Shown here: piece by piece, positions 21,277-31,910 of the stretch
Layout of the letters: each line of letters opens with the position of its first letter
How positions within the stretch are numbered: the first letter of the stretch is position 1
NCBI GenBank assembly: GCA_011317545.1
Contig: WUJK01000013.1
Location: 682,001-746,000, forward strand
DNA length: 64,000 nucleotides
Source of the DNA: Coniella vitis
Lineage: Eukaryota; Ascomycota; Sordariomycetes; Diaporthales; Schizoparmaceae
Direction: 5' to 3'
Notes under the pieces: generated by a model
Database searches by the model: none
What the model was told of the DNA's origin: nothing
Seen by the model: the letters and a program-made list of their open reading frames with translations, nothing else
Position numbers and translations under genes: made by a program

Positions 21277-24249
21277 TTACAACACCATATTCCACCGCAC
21301 AGCTTTGCGCCTCATCATAGCCAGCACACCCAGAGGGAGGTACTTTTCCTCCACCAGCCTCATCCCCCCAACCTCACTCCTCAACTCATCTCGATACAGT
21401 TGCAAGTTCCACTCCAGTTCAGCAGTCTTGTGCGCCGTTTTGTTGCTGCCCAAGTCACCACGCGCCACTCTCACATCGCGATCCAGCGCAGGCTTCCTTG
21501 GATGGGTCCTGCCTCTGCGCCCAGCATCGATATGCGAGCCCGGCGCTTTCATCAAGACCCGATACGCGGACTCCAGGTCCGGGCTGAGCATCTCCTGCCA
21601 CTGCATGTACTCGTCCAAGCTCATGAACGCGTCCAAGTCACCGCCCACATGGCTCTTCAGCCACGCCGCGGCTTCATGCACATCGTGCGAAGGGTGGCGC
21701 TGGGCAAAAGCCCGCATGCGTTCCCCCGCGCTCATCCTCTCGAATCGCTGGCGGCACGTCTCGTACGTCGCCTGTCTGCGCTCGTGCGCTTGGGCAAGGA
21801 GTGTCTCGGGCGCGCCGAGGTCCCCGACGGCCTGCTTGGCAAGCAGCACGGGGAGGAACGGGTTGCAGACCCCCAGGCCGCCGAGTTCCTCGGGCAGCGT
21901 GATGAAGGCATCGGGGATATCGTCCTTCTCCTCATCATCCGCACCAGCAGCAGCAGCAGCAGGATAGCGAAGCAACCTCTCCCGCAGCATCTTCTTCACA
22001 TACTGCACGACGCCCACATGCGGGCTGCCAAAGAGCGTTGTCTGCATGTCCTGGTAGGTGCGGAGGATGCTCTCTGCGTGCGCTACCCCAAAGCACGGCG
22101 CGGGCTCGCCAAACGTGTGGCTGAAGAAGCGCCCGATGCAGCTGTTCCACGTGCGGATCCATTCGAGCACGCTGCGGCGCTCGCAGGCGGCGAGCTGCTT
22201 GCCGAGCTGGGTGACGTGCTCTGCCACCTGCGCCTCGTCGATGATCCAGTTGCCGGTGGAGGGGTCGAGGCGGAGGTGGCCTACCCGGACAGGACCGGTG
22301 GGCAGGGCTCTTTTGATTCTGCCGTGGTTGGCTTCTTGGTGGTCGCGGCAGTTGTTCCTCTTGTCGGCGAGCAGCAAGACGGAGCCTGTCTTGGCCATGT
22401 TGAACTCGAGGCCAAACACGCGTGCCACGTCCTGCATCGTCGCCCACGCTTCTGCGCATTGCTGGGGGTCGCCGCAGAGCCAGAGGTCGTCGTGGAGGCG
22501 GTAGAGCAGCATCCCCGTTGTCTGGTTCACGGCCAAGTCCATGACGAAGAGGATCAGCTCCCCGATGAGCTTCTCGACGGCGTGCGCCATGGGCACGCCG
22601 CGCTGGCGGATGCGAGGGGGCTTGTACGCGGGCTGCTGCTGGTGGTGGTGGTGGTGGCGGCCGCCGTCGTGGCCGGTAAACTGCTGCATGCTCAGCGGCG
22701 CCTGCAGGACTTTGCGCAGGAACTCGAGCAGCGTGGGTGAGAAACCGAGGAAGCGCAGGACGGTGAAGATGGCGGTGTGGGAGAGCCCCGTTGCGTACCA
22801 CTGGAGGTCGGACTGCACGACTGCCACCTCGCCGTGGAGGTGGCGGTGGAGGAGGACGTCCGAGGCGAGCAGTCGAAGGAGCTTTTGCTTGATGTTGCCT
22901 CGGGGCTGTGCCTGGCTGTCCTGGTCCTGGCGGTGGTGGGTTTCGTCGGCTGCTGGGCCGTCTTCGCCGTCGTGCACGTACTCGTTGGTGTAGAGTTCTT
23001 CTGTCTCGGGCAGCTGGGAGAGGAAGAACGTCTCAATGTACTGAGCTTTCCGCGTCGCCTGGACACTCGCTGATGGTGCCTCAGTGGGCAAACAGGTATC
23101 ATAGTACGCTCTCTTGGTGCGCACTGCCTGCGGTACTTGGTCGTTCCACTTCCACATGCCCCTAATCTCGTCCGCGCCGTCTTGGCCAGGAAAAGGACCC
23201 TCTTCCGGCGAGGGCGTCGACACAAACTCAGTCAAGGCCTCTCGCGTGAAGACACAACACTTCATTCCAATGTAATGGATGAGGATCGCCTGGATGACAT
23301 CCTCGTCCATCCAGATGCGATACTTGCCATTGAGTTGCTGCCGCGGCAACACGGGGATTCCCCTTTGGGCGCCGCTGCCATTCTCGTTGCCGCCGTCCGC
23401 TTCCTCCCACGACCAGTTCTCCAGGTCGCCCATCCGCATGTTGAGCACGTCTGCGATTTCGCGCAGGACGACCGTGTTGCGGAGCATGTCGCGGAGGAGG
23501 TCCTGCTTTTCCTCGCTGAGGAGGTCCTCCACGAGCAAGCCCTGGATGGCGCGCGTGAGCGTCGGGACATCAAAGGGGGCGTGGGCCTTGTGCAGCAGCG
23601 CGGCCTCGCTGTTGCCGATGTGGTTTCTGATGCGGCTGAGCAGCTTGGCGTTGTTCTTGGTTTCGTTTGCGTCTTGGCCCGCGAACAGGTTGCACAGGTA
23701 GGCAGCCATGGCTTCCTCGTCTGTCTCGAGCGGCTCAAAGACGACGGCCTCGAATTTATCGCAGAGGGCTTGCAGGCGTTCCTGTTGGCGGTCTACAAGC
23801 TCGTAGGTATCCTCGCCCCCGTCGTCGGGTGCTGCGTCAGAAGATGGAGATGGCGACGACACATCCACCTTCATCCATTCCGTGACAAGCTGCGTGTACA
23901 GCCTGGCGAGTCTCAGTTTCCGCGTCTGCACCTCGAGCGTGGCGCGGAGATGGGCCTCGTAGCCCGCGAGCATCGCACTGGTGAGCGAGGCATCGTACTG
24001 GGACTGCTGGAGCCAGAGGCCAATGTTCTTGACGGTGTTGTTGGCGGCGAGGGCGTCGGGGTGCAGCTCGCGCACGCCGGTGAAGAGGATGGCGATGCGC
24101 TCCCGGCGGCAAAGGGTGTGGTCGGGCGAGGCCTGGGCGAGGACTTGCGATTTGCGGGACTCGTATTTGGATTGCTGCTTTTGGAGCTCGCGGATTTTGG
24201 TCAGGGTGATGGAGTGGAGGGTTTGGGACAGGACGGAGGAAGTGGCCAT
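21277..24249 (-). CDS. rvt: Reverse-transcriptase-domain protein of the cellular rvt type
   Basis: A single 990-codon exon. The polymerase core is readable: motif A SDLQWYATGLSH with Asp ~480; motif B RGVPMAHAVEKLIGE (~549); motif C LYRLHDDLWL with Asp ~587-588; motif D GLEFNMAKTG (~612). All three metal-binding aspartates are present. A His/Gln-rich loop (~530-540) sits between A and B. About 450 residues precede the core and ~370 follow it. No endonuclease, RNase H, gag, integrase, terminal repeats or poly-A tail is visible. Length, the HDD form of motif C and the long flanks fit the single-copy, non-mobile rvt genes described from fungi and other eukaryotes (Gladyshev and Arkhipova); their cellular role is not settled. 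The name is a family assignment. The long plus-strand frames opposite are shadows of the GC-rich third positions. Confidence 0.87.
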   Translation of the reverse strand: MATSSVLSQTLHSITLTKIRELQKQQSKYESRKSQVLAQASPDHTLCRRERIAILFTGVRELHPDALAANNTVKNIGLWLQQSQYDASLTSAMLAGYEAHLRATLEVQTRKLRLARLYTQLVTEWMKVDVSSPSPSSDAAPDDGGEDTYELVDRQQERLQALCDKFEAVVFEPLETDEEAMAAYLCNLFAGQDANETKNNAKLLSRIRNHIGNSEAALLHKAHAPFDVPTLTRAIQGLLVEDLLSEEKQDLLRDMLRNTVVLREIADVLNMRMGDLENWSWEEADGGNENGSGAQRGIPVLPRQQLNGKYRIWMDEDVIQAILIHYIGMKCCVFTREALTEFVSTPSPEEGPFPGQDGADEIRGMWKWNDQVPQAVRTKRAYYDTCLPTEAPSASVQATRKAQYIETFFLSQLPETEELYTNEYVHDGEDGPAADETHHRQDQDSQAQPRGNIKQKLLRLLASDVLLHRHLHGEVAVVQSDLQWYATGLSHTAIFTVLRFLGFSPTLLEFLRKVLQAPLSMQQFTGHDGGRHHHHHQQQPAYKPPRIRQRGVPMAHAVEKLIGELILFVMDLAVNQTTGMLLYRLHDDLWLCGDPQQCAEAWATMQDVARVFGLEFNMAKTGSVLLLADKRNNCRDHQEANHGRIKRALPTGPVRVGHLRLDPSTGNWIIDEAQVAEHVTQLGKQLAACERRSVLEWIRTWNSCIGRFFSHTFGEPAPCFGVAHAESILRTYQDMQTTLFGSPHVGVVQYVKKMLRERLLRYPAAAAAGADDEEKDDIPDAFITLPEELGGLGVCNPFLPVLLAKQAVGDLGAPETLLAQAHERRQATYETCRQRFERMSAGERMRAFAQRHPSHDVHEAAAWLKSHVGGDLDAFMSLDEYMQWQEMLSPDLESAYRVLMKAPGSHIDAGRRGRTHPRKPALDRDVRVARGDLGSNKTAHKTAELEWNLQLYRDELRSEVGGMRLVEEKYLPLGVLAMMRRKAVRWNMVL

Positions 24250-25934
24250 TCTTGGTGGGTTGATATGAGGGCTGGTGAGAGTGAGGAGTGTGCTGAAGGA
24301 AGAACTCGAGAAAAGGCCAAGAAAGAGTGGTAATGAGCATACGTTATATACTGAATATTCTCCCGCTGAGGCCGATAATAGTATAAATATCTGCGACTCG
24401 AGGACAGCACATCGGTTCTATTCCTGTACCTCTCTTAGTTGCGGCTGAACACCAATTGTTGGTTGACTCCTGTGAAAATGCGCAATCGCGCACTTGGACA
24501 CGTCAACAACTCACTACTACCACAATCAGGCAGCTCAGGATTGGGGGGTTTCTTCTGCCTTTCTTGGGGCTGTGCAATCCACATTTGTCCTTCGCTTGGC
24601 AGCAGGTGAGCCTATATAATAAGCAGCACGAAATTCAGACTCCTTGGTTGCTTACTCTGCCTAATGGTTGTCCCACTCTGATTAGGGTGCTGAGTTCTGA
24701 TTGGTCCATTTCGACTATACAGAGCCTTGTGGCGGTTGACAGTTATATACAAAGCAAAATGCGGTGTTGTAGTGTAAATGGAAGAGAAGGCGGTGCTTGA
24801 TTTTTTTCTTTTCTTTTTCTTTTTTTGTGTTTCTCCTTTTTTCATTCTTTCACTTCTCATTCTGCGAGTTCAGTGGTATCGTTGGCGCAATATCTTGCCA
24901 GTTGAATCCGCGATATGTCTTCAAGATTCAGAGATAACAGCTAAAGTATCCATTCAAGTGGACTTTCTCACCAAAGATATCCGCACCTAATATCTGATGG
25001 GACTACAGACAACAACACAGTCCTACGGGGGTCAGTTGTAGTTCTTGACTGAATACAGCTAGCTGGTGCTTCACATATGATATATGCCCCAACACCTCAC
25101 GACCGCCAGCTTCCGCTCATTCCCTAGCCTGGAGCCTGGCTTATCGACTACGTCGGCGACGCGCTGTCCATCTACTTTCCGGCGGCCCAAAGGAGATGAT
25201 GACCAGCCAGTGTGGATGATGATATACTCGCAGGGTGTTATCCTACTCGCCATCATGGTGCCTTACTATGCGCGGTGCTGTTACAACGAACAGCCAAGGG
25301 CGCTCGTGTCCTCCAATGTAGCGCCTCTGGCGGCTATACACTGGTCAGTCGCTTACCTCGTTGCCCCGATGCGAACATGGGCGCTCAGTGCTGCCTGTCC
25401 TACCGTCATGTACCTGCTCGCAGCAGACCAGCCTGTAGCTTTCTGCGGGTTCGTTATACCTGTCCGGATACTAAGTCGATGATAGTCCAGCAGCGTCGGT
25501 TACAAGGCAATACGGAAGTGGCAGCGCGATCACGACGGTGCAAGTGAGCCCTCTCGAGCACGAAGTCGAGAAGAAAGAGACAAAGATCCTGTTTGTGAGG
25601 CACTTTGCATGGCCTGTTACGTCTGAATACCGTCCATCTACTTGGACAAAAAAGAGTCAGGACACAGACTTCAGCTAATCACTATGAGTGGCTGCATATC
25701 CATATGTATGCCGGAGGGTCGATCTTTATTCCATCAAACTCGAACACTAGGAATTCAAATTCAGTCCGTTGCTCTATTGCTGTGAAGCCCGCGCCCGTAA
25801 TGACTGCGAAAGCATACATTTTTGTTCAATTGGCTGCTGCTGCATAGCACATTTGCGAATTCTCTATGATATTGTATACTTGGAAGAGAGGAGAGATCAT
25901 CAATCATATATATATATACACTCCTTGAACCAAC
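24250..25934. other. Intergenic region with one unassigned ORF
   Basis: About 1.7 kb upstream of the reverse-transcriptase gene and downstream of the cyanide hydratase gene. A plus-strand frame at 25084-25482 (132 codons) has a hydrophobic middle but no recognised family or supporting signals. A pyrimidine tract lies near 24,800-24,845. Confidence 0.5.
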
Positions 25935-27330
25935 TTACAGTTCTCCACCAATCACCTTCTGGCTGCCACTCTGCTTTCCCTGGCCCTGCCTCCCTGCAAC
26001 GCCGACCGCCTCACTGGCCGGCCTTCTCCTTTCGCCATCCAGCGGCCGGTCCAGCCCCAGCCGATGCGCAGTCGAGTACGTCGCAATGCCGCCGTCCGGG
26101 TCCGCTTCCGTGACGAGCTCCTTGCGGCGCGTGTCGACAAGCAAGCGGATCAGGTCAGGCCGCATGTAGTGGCCCGCAAAGTCGGCAATCACCTTGGTCA
26201 GGTGCGTCTCGTCCAGGTCAATGTCGACAAACATCAGGCCGTCAAAGTCCTTGTCGGGCTTGGCGTAGAGGCTGCCGTCGGGCCGGTAGATGCGCGCGTG
26301 GCCGTTGTAGGGCGTGGGGTCTGTTTCGGGCTCGACGCCCTCGGGGGTGGTCTTGCGGAGTCCCTCGACGCTGAGGCGCTGGAAGGGAGCGAGGGTCCAG
26401 GTTCCTGTTTCGTAGGCGTATGCTGGGGTGACTGTTGGAAAGGGTTCAAGGCAGCTCGTTAGTCAGAAAGTCTTTTTCTCTTCTTGTTTCTATTTTGTCC
26501 CCTTTTCGTTTGGACATGTAACTGATGGGATGATGACGGCACTATCTTACCCAAGTCAGACGCGCAGTCGGCATAGTTTGTCGCTGGATCGGGCGCAACC
26601 TGTCGCTCAATACCAGGATACACAGGCCAAGCAGCAACGTGAATCTGCTCTCCAGCCGAGACATTCAGCGCCTTCAAGAACGGGTTCATGTTTTCCCAGC
26701 AGTTGAGCTGGCCCAGCCGGCCAATGCCCGTCTCCGTGACCGACACGAAGGTGTCGCCCGCGCCATCGCCGTAGACGAGCTTCTCGACGTGCGTGGGCTT
26801 GATCTTGCGGCGCAGGTTGATGATGTTGCCCTCTGGGTCGATGAGCGCCTGGGCGAGGTAGAGCGTGGCGTGGTCGATTTCCGAAAAGCCGAGCGAGACG
26901 TAGATCTGGTTGTCGCGCGCGGCGCGGCGGATGCGGCGCATTTCCTCCGAGTCGACGGGCAGCGAGCTCTCGCGGTACTTTTTCAGCATGGGGAGGCTTT
27001 GCAGGTAGTTGATTTTCCACATCCAGTAGGGGTAGCCGGGAATCCCTTGTGCGATGGGCTCGGTATGAGTATGTCTTTTCTGGGTGTTTGAAGGTGGGTG
27101 AGGGAGTGGTGATGAAACGTACAGACTTCGGGGAAGGCCACCAACTTGCAGCCGGCCTTGCCAGCCTCGTTGATGAAGTTGATGGTCTTTTGCACGCTGG
27201 CTTCGAGATCGAACCACTGGATGAACACTTGTCAGTGCCGTATTCAAGCTTCATCACGATGATTAGAGACGAAATCACATACTCCCGGCTCGGAGGTCAC
27301 AGCCGCGGCCTTGTACTTGGTGATAGCCAT
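25935..27330 (-). CDS. Cyanide hydratase (nitrilase superfamily)
   Basis: Converts HCN to formamide (EC 4.2.1.66). Exons 27283-27330, 27123-27216, 26551-27045, 25935-26431 give 377 residues, close to the family's usual size. The N-terminus ITKYKAAAVTSEPG and the blocks FPEVWIPGYPYWMWK, RRKIKPTHVEKLVYGDG and GQLNCWENMNPFLK are those of fungal cyanide hydratases. The catalytic Glu46, Lys128 and Cys163 are all present. The C-terminal tail after GHYMRPDLIRLLVDTRRKEL is variable, as in relatives. The enzyme detoxifies plant or self-made cyanide and forms helical filaments in known cases. A close aliphatic nitrilase is the alternative, though the extent of shared blocks favours the hydratase. No cyanogenic gene is next to it. 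Confidence 0.93.
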
Positions 27331-28671
27331 TGCGAGCGGAATTTGGTTGATTGATAGAGAAACGAGGAGTCTTTTGTTGGAATGGATGTGTCTCTTGAGG
27401 TTGCTGTGAGCCCGAATGTCTGAGTATAACAGACTGCATCGACCCCTTCGCAACTGGAAGTGGTTCCTTTTATACCACGGCTACATGCACCATCTAGCCA
27501 CGCTTTCTTGATTACCCTCAGTCGCTCTCAGCGTGAGTTCGTTGAAGTCATCGCATCCGCATGATCCGTTCGCTGCCCTCTCCTTCTCGGGATCTGAAGC
27601 TGTCGCCGTTGGACAAAGCCAATCCCCAAGCATACCAGCAATGCATCAGGTGTGGAGTTCATGTACATAATGCAACGCAAAGCAACACATCGTTGCTACT
27701 CAATACTATTGTAGTTCATGCGCGGGTTGATTCGGGACAGGCGGATTCCATCAGGTCAGACCACTTTTTCTGGGACGATGTGCAAACCCCCCAGCCATCC
27801 GATGCGGTCGCCATGTACGGGATGTTCGCTTGCGACAAACATGACTGGAGTAACTTGCTCTAATAATGATTACCCAAGCAGCAAAGTGAAAAATGTCATG
27901 TCATTGAGCAAGTTGCAGTAAACCCCGACCGCACGGCCGAGGCTCGGCATCTCTCAAGTGTGTGCACGACAACTTCGGTCTTTGAACTGGAGCAAAGCCC
28001 GTGAAACGGCGTCCACCGGGGCTGGAAGTGCGCCGTTACGTGATGAGGCGAGTGTGTACATGATGCAATTCTCGGAACTTGATTGAATATTATCGGACAG
28101 GAAACAGACTTGTTCCGGGCACGAAAATAGCTCGGCATTTTAGTAGTCCCAGTGTTCTTCTACAATGTAAATAGTACTCTAGACACCCACAGTTACACAA
28201 TATACAATCAAGCCACGACTCCGAAAGGATACTTTTATTAATGAAGTGTATTGGCTTGATTCCTATTGGCTAGTTGCGATATATTCATAATATCAATTGA
28301 TGTACATTGCATGAACAAGTGTTACTACCCTAACTAATCCATTTCATTCTATACCAAACATATAATATGTACTTAACTGTCGCTTAATTTACACACAACC
28401 CATGGCTTATGCTTCTGAATGGTAATCGATCCAAGAGGTAGTATGGCTCTAGGATAATATTTGTCGCAAGGAGGCAGATATTTAAATCTTTGTACCACTT
28501 TCGAACCTCGATCAAATCTCAATCCTTTTTTTCGACAGCCATAACCCTGGGATCCATGTGAACAGTAGTTCATTATAACCAGGAGATGTTAGCGAATGAG
28601 TTCTTGACTGCTGACTAGGAATTTCATACAACAGACAAATAGTAAACAGCTATTCCCCCCACAACGGCTAA
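27331..28671. other. Intergenic region, no gene seen
   Basis: About 1.3 kb between the cyanide hydratase promoter and the 3' end of the NRPS remnant. The part from ~28,140 to 28,400 is AT-rich. No domain-bearing frame was found. Confidence 0.55.
27467..27474 (-). promoter_or_regulatory. TATA box of the cyanide hydratase gene
   Basis: TATAAAAG on the minus strand, ~140 bp upstream of the ATG at 27330. Consistent with an inducible gene. Confidence 0.6.
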
Positions 28672-31600
28672 TTATACGGGCAGCCGGCTCGTCTTCAATG
28701 CAATGCCCAATAACGTAGGGCTGCTGAATATATCGGCTACTGTGAGCCCAAGAGACATCTTCCGGACAGCATTGATCATGCGCATCGCTAAGAGAGAATT
28801 CCCCCCGCAGCGAAAAAAGTCATCCTCCACTGTGATAGATTCCAGGGGACGATGTAGCACCTCAGACCAAGCGCGCTTCAAGAGAGTCAAGATGGACGGC
28901 TGCACAGTCGTGCTATCCTCTGTGGGGGGGAGTGTTGCAGAATCAAGGGGCTTCTTTGAATGAGTAGTTTGCGGATCGCGCGACTCAACATGGTTGAGAC
29001 TTGGCGTACGAGCTGTCTTTGGGATGGTCTCGCTAGTTCTCAGGCCACGGCTGGCTTTTTGCCTGGGTACCTCAGCGACATCTGGGCTCTGGGTTGGCGG
29101 TTGCTCCAGAGATGCTACCAAAGATCCAACGTTCTGCTCTGGATCCTTGATAATGCTTTCCACTACCATGCCAAATAGGTCGTTCACCCTCGACGCAAAG
29201 GCGGCAGGTATCTGTGCGTCGTGATACCATACCCTTGACATGAATCGATCATCGTCGTAGATGACTGCAAGGACTAGAGGGAACTATAAAGACATCAGAT
29301 ATCAAAAAACACCTCTGTGCGTCTGGAAGCTCGTACAAACGCTTGAATCACTTACTTCGGACGGATTATCCTCTTTCAACAATGGGCTGACGCTGATATC
29401 GCCCCCATCAGCTAGATCGCCAGGACCAAAGCGGACAATGGTTACGGCTGTATTAAAGAGCGGCGCCCGTCTGAAACCGAATGTGTCGACAACCTTACCC
29501 AGGGAACAACCGCCGTATTCCTGTGCTTGCGAAGCGTTCTCGAGCGCGCTGCTCAGGAGTTCAGACACAGTTGTGCTGGGCGCCATGTCAAACTTGCAAA
29601 CCATCATGCTGATCAGCAGCCCCAGTGTCTGCGCGCCATTCTCGACCGCCGAGTGCTGTGACTGGAGACAGCCAAACGCCGATGATTCCATGCCTGTGCA
29701 TTGGCGCAGCACTATGCCCCATGCAACTTGCACCAAGGTCGGCACCGTGACAGCCTGCTTCATGCAGAACGAAAGCATCGTCTGGGCGTCTTTCTCCCGA
29801 ACTTGGAAGTAGCTTGCTGTGCTACTGTCTGAGGCGCGTGCTCCGTCCCCGACGGTAGGAATCAGACAGGGGCGTGCGTCGGCAAGGTAGGATGTCCAAT
29901 ACGTCTCCGCCGCCTGATTTTGTGCTTGCAGCCGGGTCATGTACTGCGTGACATCGTGGCCATTGCCAATGGGCGCTGCGTCGGTATAGGCTTGGCCGAG
30001 CAGTGCGCCCATCAGACGCAGAGATCTACCATCTACAAGGGCGTGGTTGATATAGATGGTGGCATATACGAGAGAATTCGTGACTTGGAGAATGTGTAGG
30101 TGATGCGGCGGCTGCGATGCTGCAAAGTCTGGTCCCTGGAACTCGTCCAGAACCGCTCGCGCCTCCTCCTCGGACCGAGCTGAGCTCTTGGATATGGACG
30201 GCGTCGTCTGCTGCAAGATGACTTGCTGGATAGCAGACTCGGGAGTCAAAGCACAACTCGTAAACACAGTTCTGAGGATAGGTTGAGTCTCGCAGAGGGT
30301 TTTCCAAGCTTTCACAACCCTCTCAGTGTCCACGTACTCGCTCCCCACACATAGGACGCAAACTGGAGCATCCGTACGCCGGGTTGCCAGCCAAGACGCT
30401 GGCCAAACGCCTTGAGTGACGTGACTAAGCTGTGATGCTCGATGACGACGCCCTTGGGCGCTCCCGTGCTGCCGCTTGTGAAGAGGATATAAGAAGCTTG
30501 AAGGGGAGAAACAGGATTGTCGTCCACCCAGGCAGTAGCAGGCAGTGAGGACAATAAGCGCGCATCAACTGCCAGAATGTCAACGGCCACCGCATCTGAC
30601 CATCTTCCTACTAACGCCGGCGAGCACAACACCAGGGCCACTTTGCAGTTGTTGATGATGGCTTCTTGCTGTGGTAGTGGATGCCCCGGCTCAATGGGGA
30701 CACATGTACCACCCGCTTTCAAGACAGCTAGCTGGCAAACCACAGCCCAAATTGACTTGTCGAACGCGAGGGCGACAGCGCTCTCGGCTGCGACCTTTCT
30801 TCTTCGAAGCTCGCCCGCCAGCGTGTCGGACAAATCTCTCAGTTCTCCATAAGTCAAGGTTCCATCAGGGCCGTCAATTGCCGGCTCAGCGTGATATTGT
30901 CGCGCATTGCGACTGGATATGTCGTGGAGACATTCAGTGGCCATGTCTGGCATGTTCATGTTCCAACGCATGAGGTCAAGTCGGTCGTGCGAGCTGAGAA
31001 GACCTAGTCGGCCGAGTTTTGTTTCCTGTGGCGTCTCAATCAATAAACCCAGGAGGTGCTCGAATTGCGGCAGGATACGGGCCATCTGCGTCTCACACAC
31101 GACTCCATCGTCAAAGGTGGCTTCAACGGAGATGCCACTAGAGCTGAGGAAGCACCCTAGCGCAAGGCAATATGATCCGTGAGGTTCATACTCGCTCTCG
31201 AACTCCAGGATGCTGGGGTGAGACGGGCGGTCGGATAGCGGGACTCGGATATTCAGCAGCGTGGAAAATGCGGATGCGGCTCGCGCAGCCTCGCTGACAG
31301 AGCGTATATTTTGCAACCCATAGTGCAAGGCAGGGCTCGTTACCACTGCTCGGTGCTCGCGCGCCTGTTCTCTTATCAGATCCGCGATGGTGGAGCTGGA
31401 CTTCAGCTTGACTTGTACTGGAATTGGTGTTATCGTAGGCCCAAGAGTGGACTGAAATCGGCGAAGCGCAGGCGTGCGCCCAGAGAGGACACAGCCAAAT
31501 GCGACGCTATCCACCTTGAGATAGGACGCAAATGTCAACCCCAGTGCTGCTTCAATGTATGAAGGAAGTAGGGTCAGTGGAGGCCGATGGCTACCGAGTG

Positions 31601-31910
31601 GCAAGGAAAGCGGCTTATTGACCCTCTTGGTAGCATCGGCGTAGTAACCTGCCTTCACCGGAGGGAAGATGGCAGGTCGGCCACTGAACCTTGAGGCCCA
31701 GAAAGACCTGGCAGCGCTCTTGTCGATGGACAGGAAATACTCCACAAACAGCTTGAATTCCGCATGGCGCTGTAGTGCCTTGCCAGCGTATGCACTCGAG
31801 ATGTCGTCAAGAAGCGCTTGCTGCGTGGTGTGATCACTCGGTGCGTGGTGTGCTGTGAACACAAACTTTTGTCCCACAATCGTTGCTCGAACCTGACAAT
31901 GAAAGTCATC
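28672..31910 (-). pseudogene. NRPS remnant: C - partial A // partial C - T, 5'-truncated
   Basis: Reading 5' to 3' on the minus strand. From ~31,900 comes a condensation domain beginning just before its HHxxxDG site, here HHAPSDH with the DG lost. An adenylation domain follows with its early motifs (LTYGEL; A3 LFTSGSTGAPKG; A4 FASYVWGAS), then stops. Near 30,330-30,350 the frame shifts and the text continues in a second condensation domain (VDTERVVKAW, INHALVDGRS), missing A5-A10, a T domain and the start of C. An intron (29284-29355) and a terminal carrier domain with GGNSLLAMR end at the stop at 28672. The frames are otherwise long and open, so the decay looks recent. The 5' end abuts a PKS remnant on the other strand. 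Not a functional synthetase as it stands; a short transcript cannot be excluded. Confidence 0.85.

Noticed and set aside
21250..22740. 496-codon plus-strand open frame
   Set aside because: It lies opposite the reverse-transcriptase gene; its sequence is low-complexity and arises from the GC-rich third positions. The minus frame has domains, the plus frame does not.
21277..24249. LINE or other retrotransposon
   Set aside because: No endonuclease, RNase H, gag or zinc knuckle, no terminal repeats or poly-A tail, and the gene is a single uninterrupted frame.
23137..24333. 398-codon plus-strand open frame
   Set aside because: Same antisense shadow of the rvt gene, with no domain.
25084..25482. 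132-codon frame as a gene
   Set aside because: No domain, no clear start context, no promoter or splice support; kept only as an unassigned ORF.
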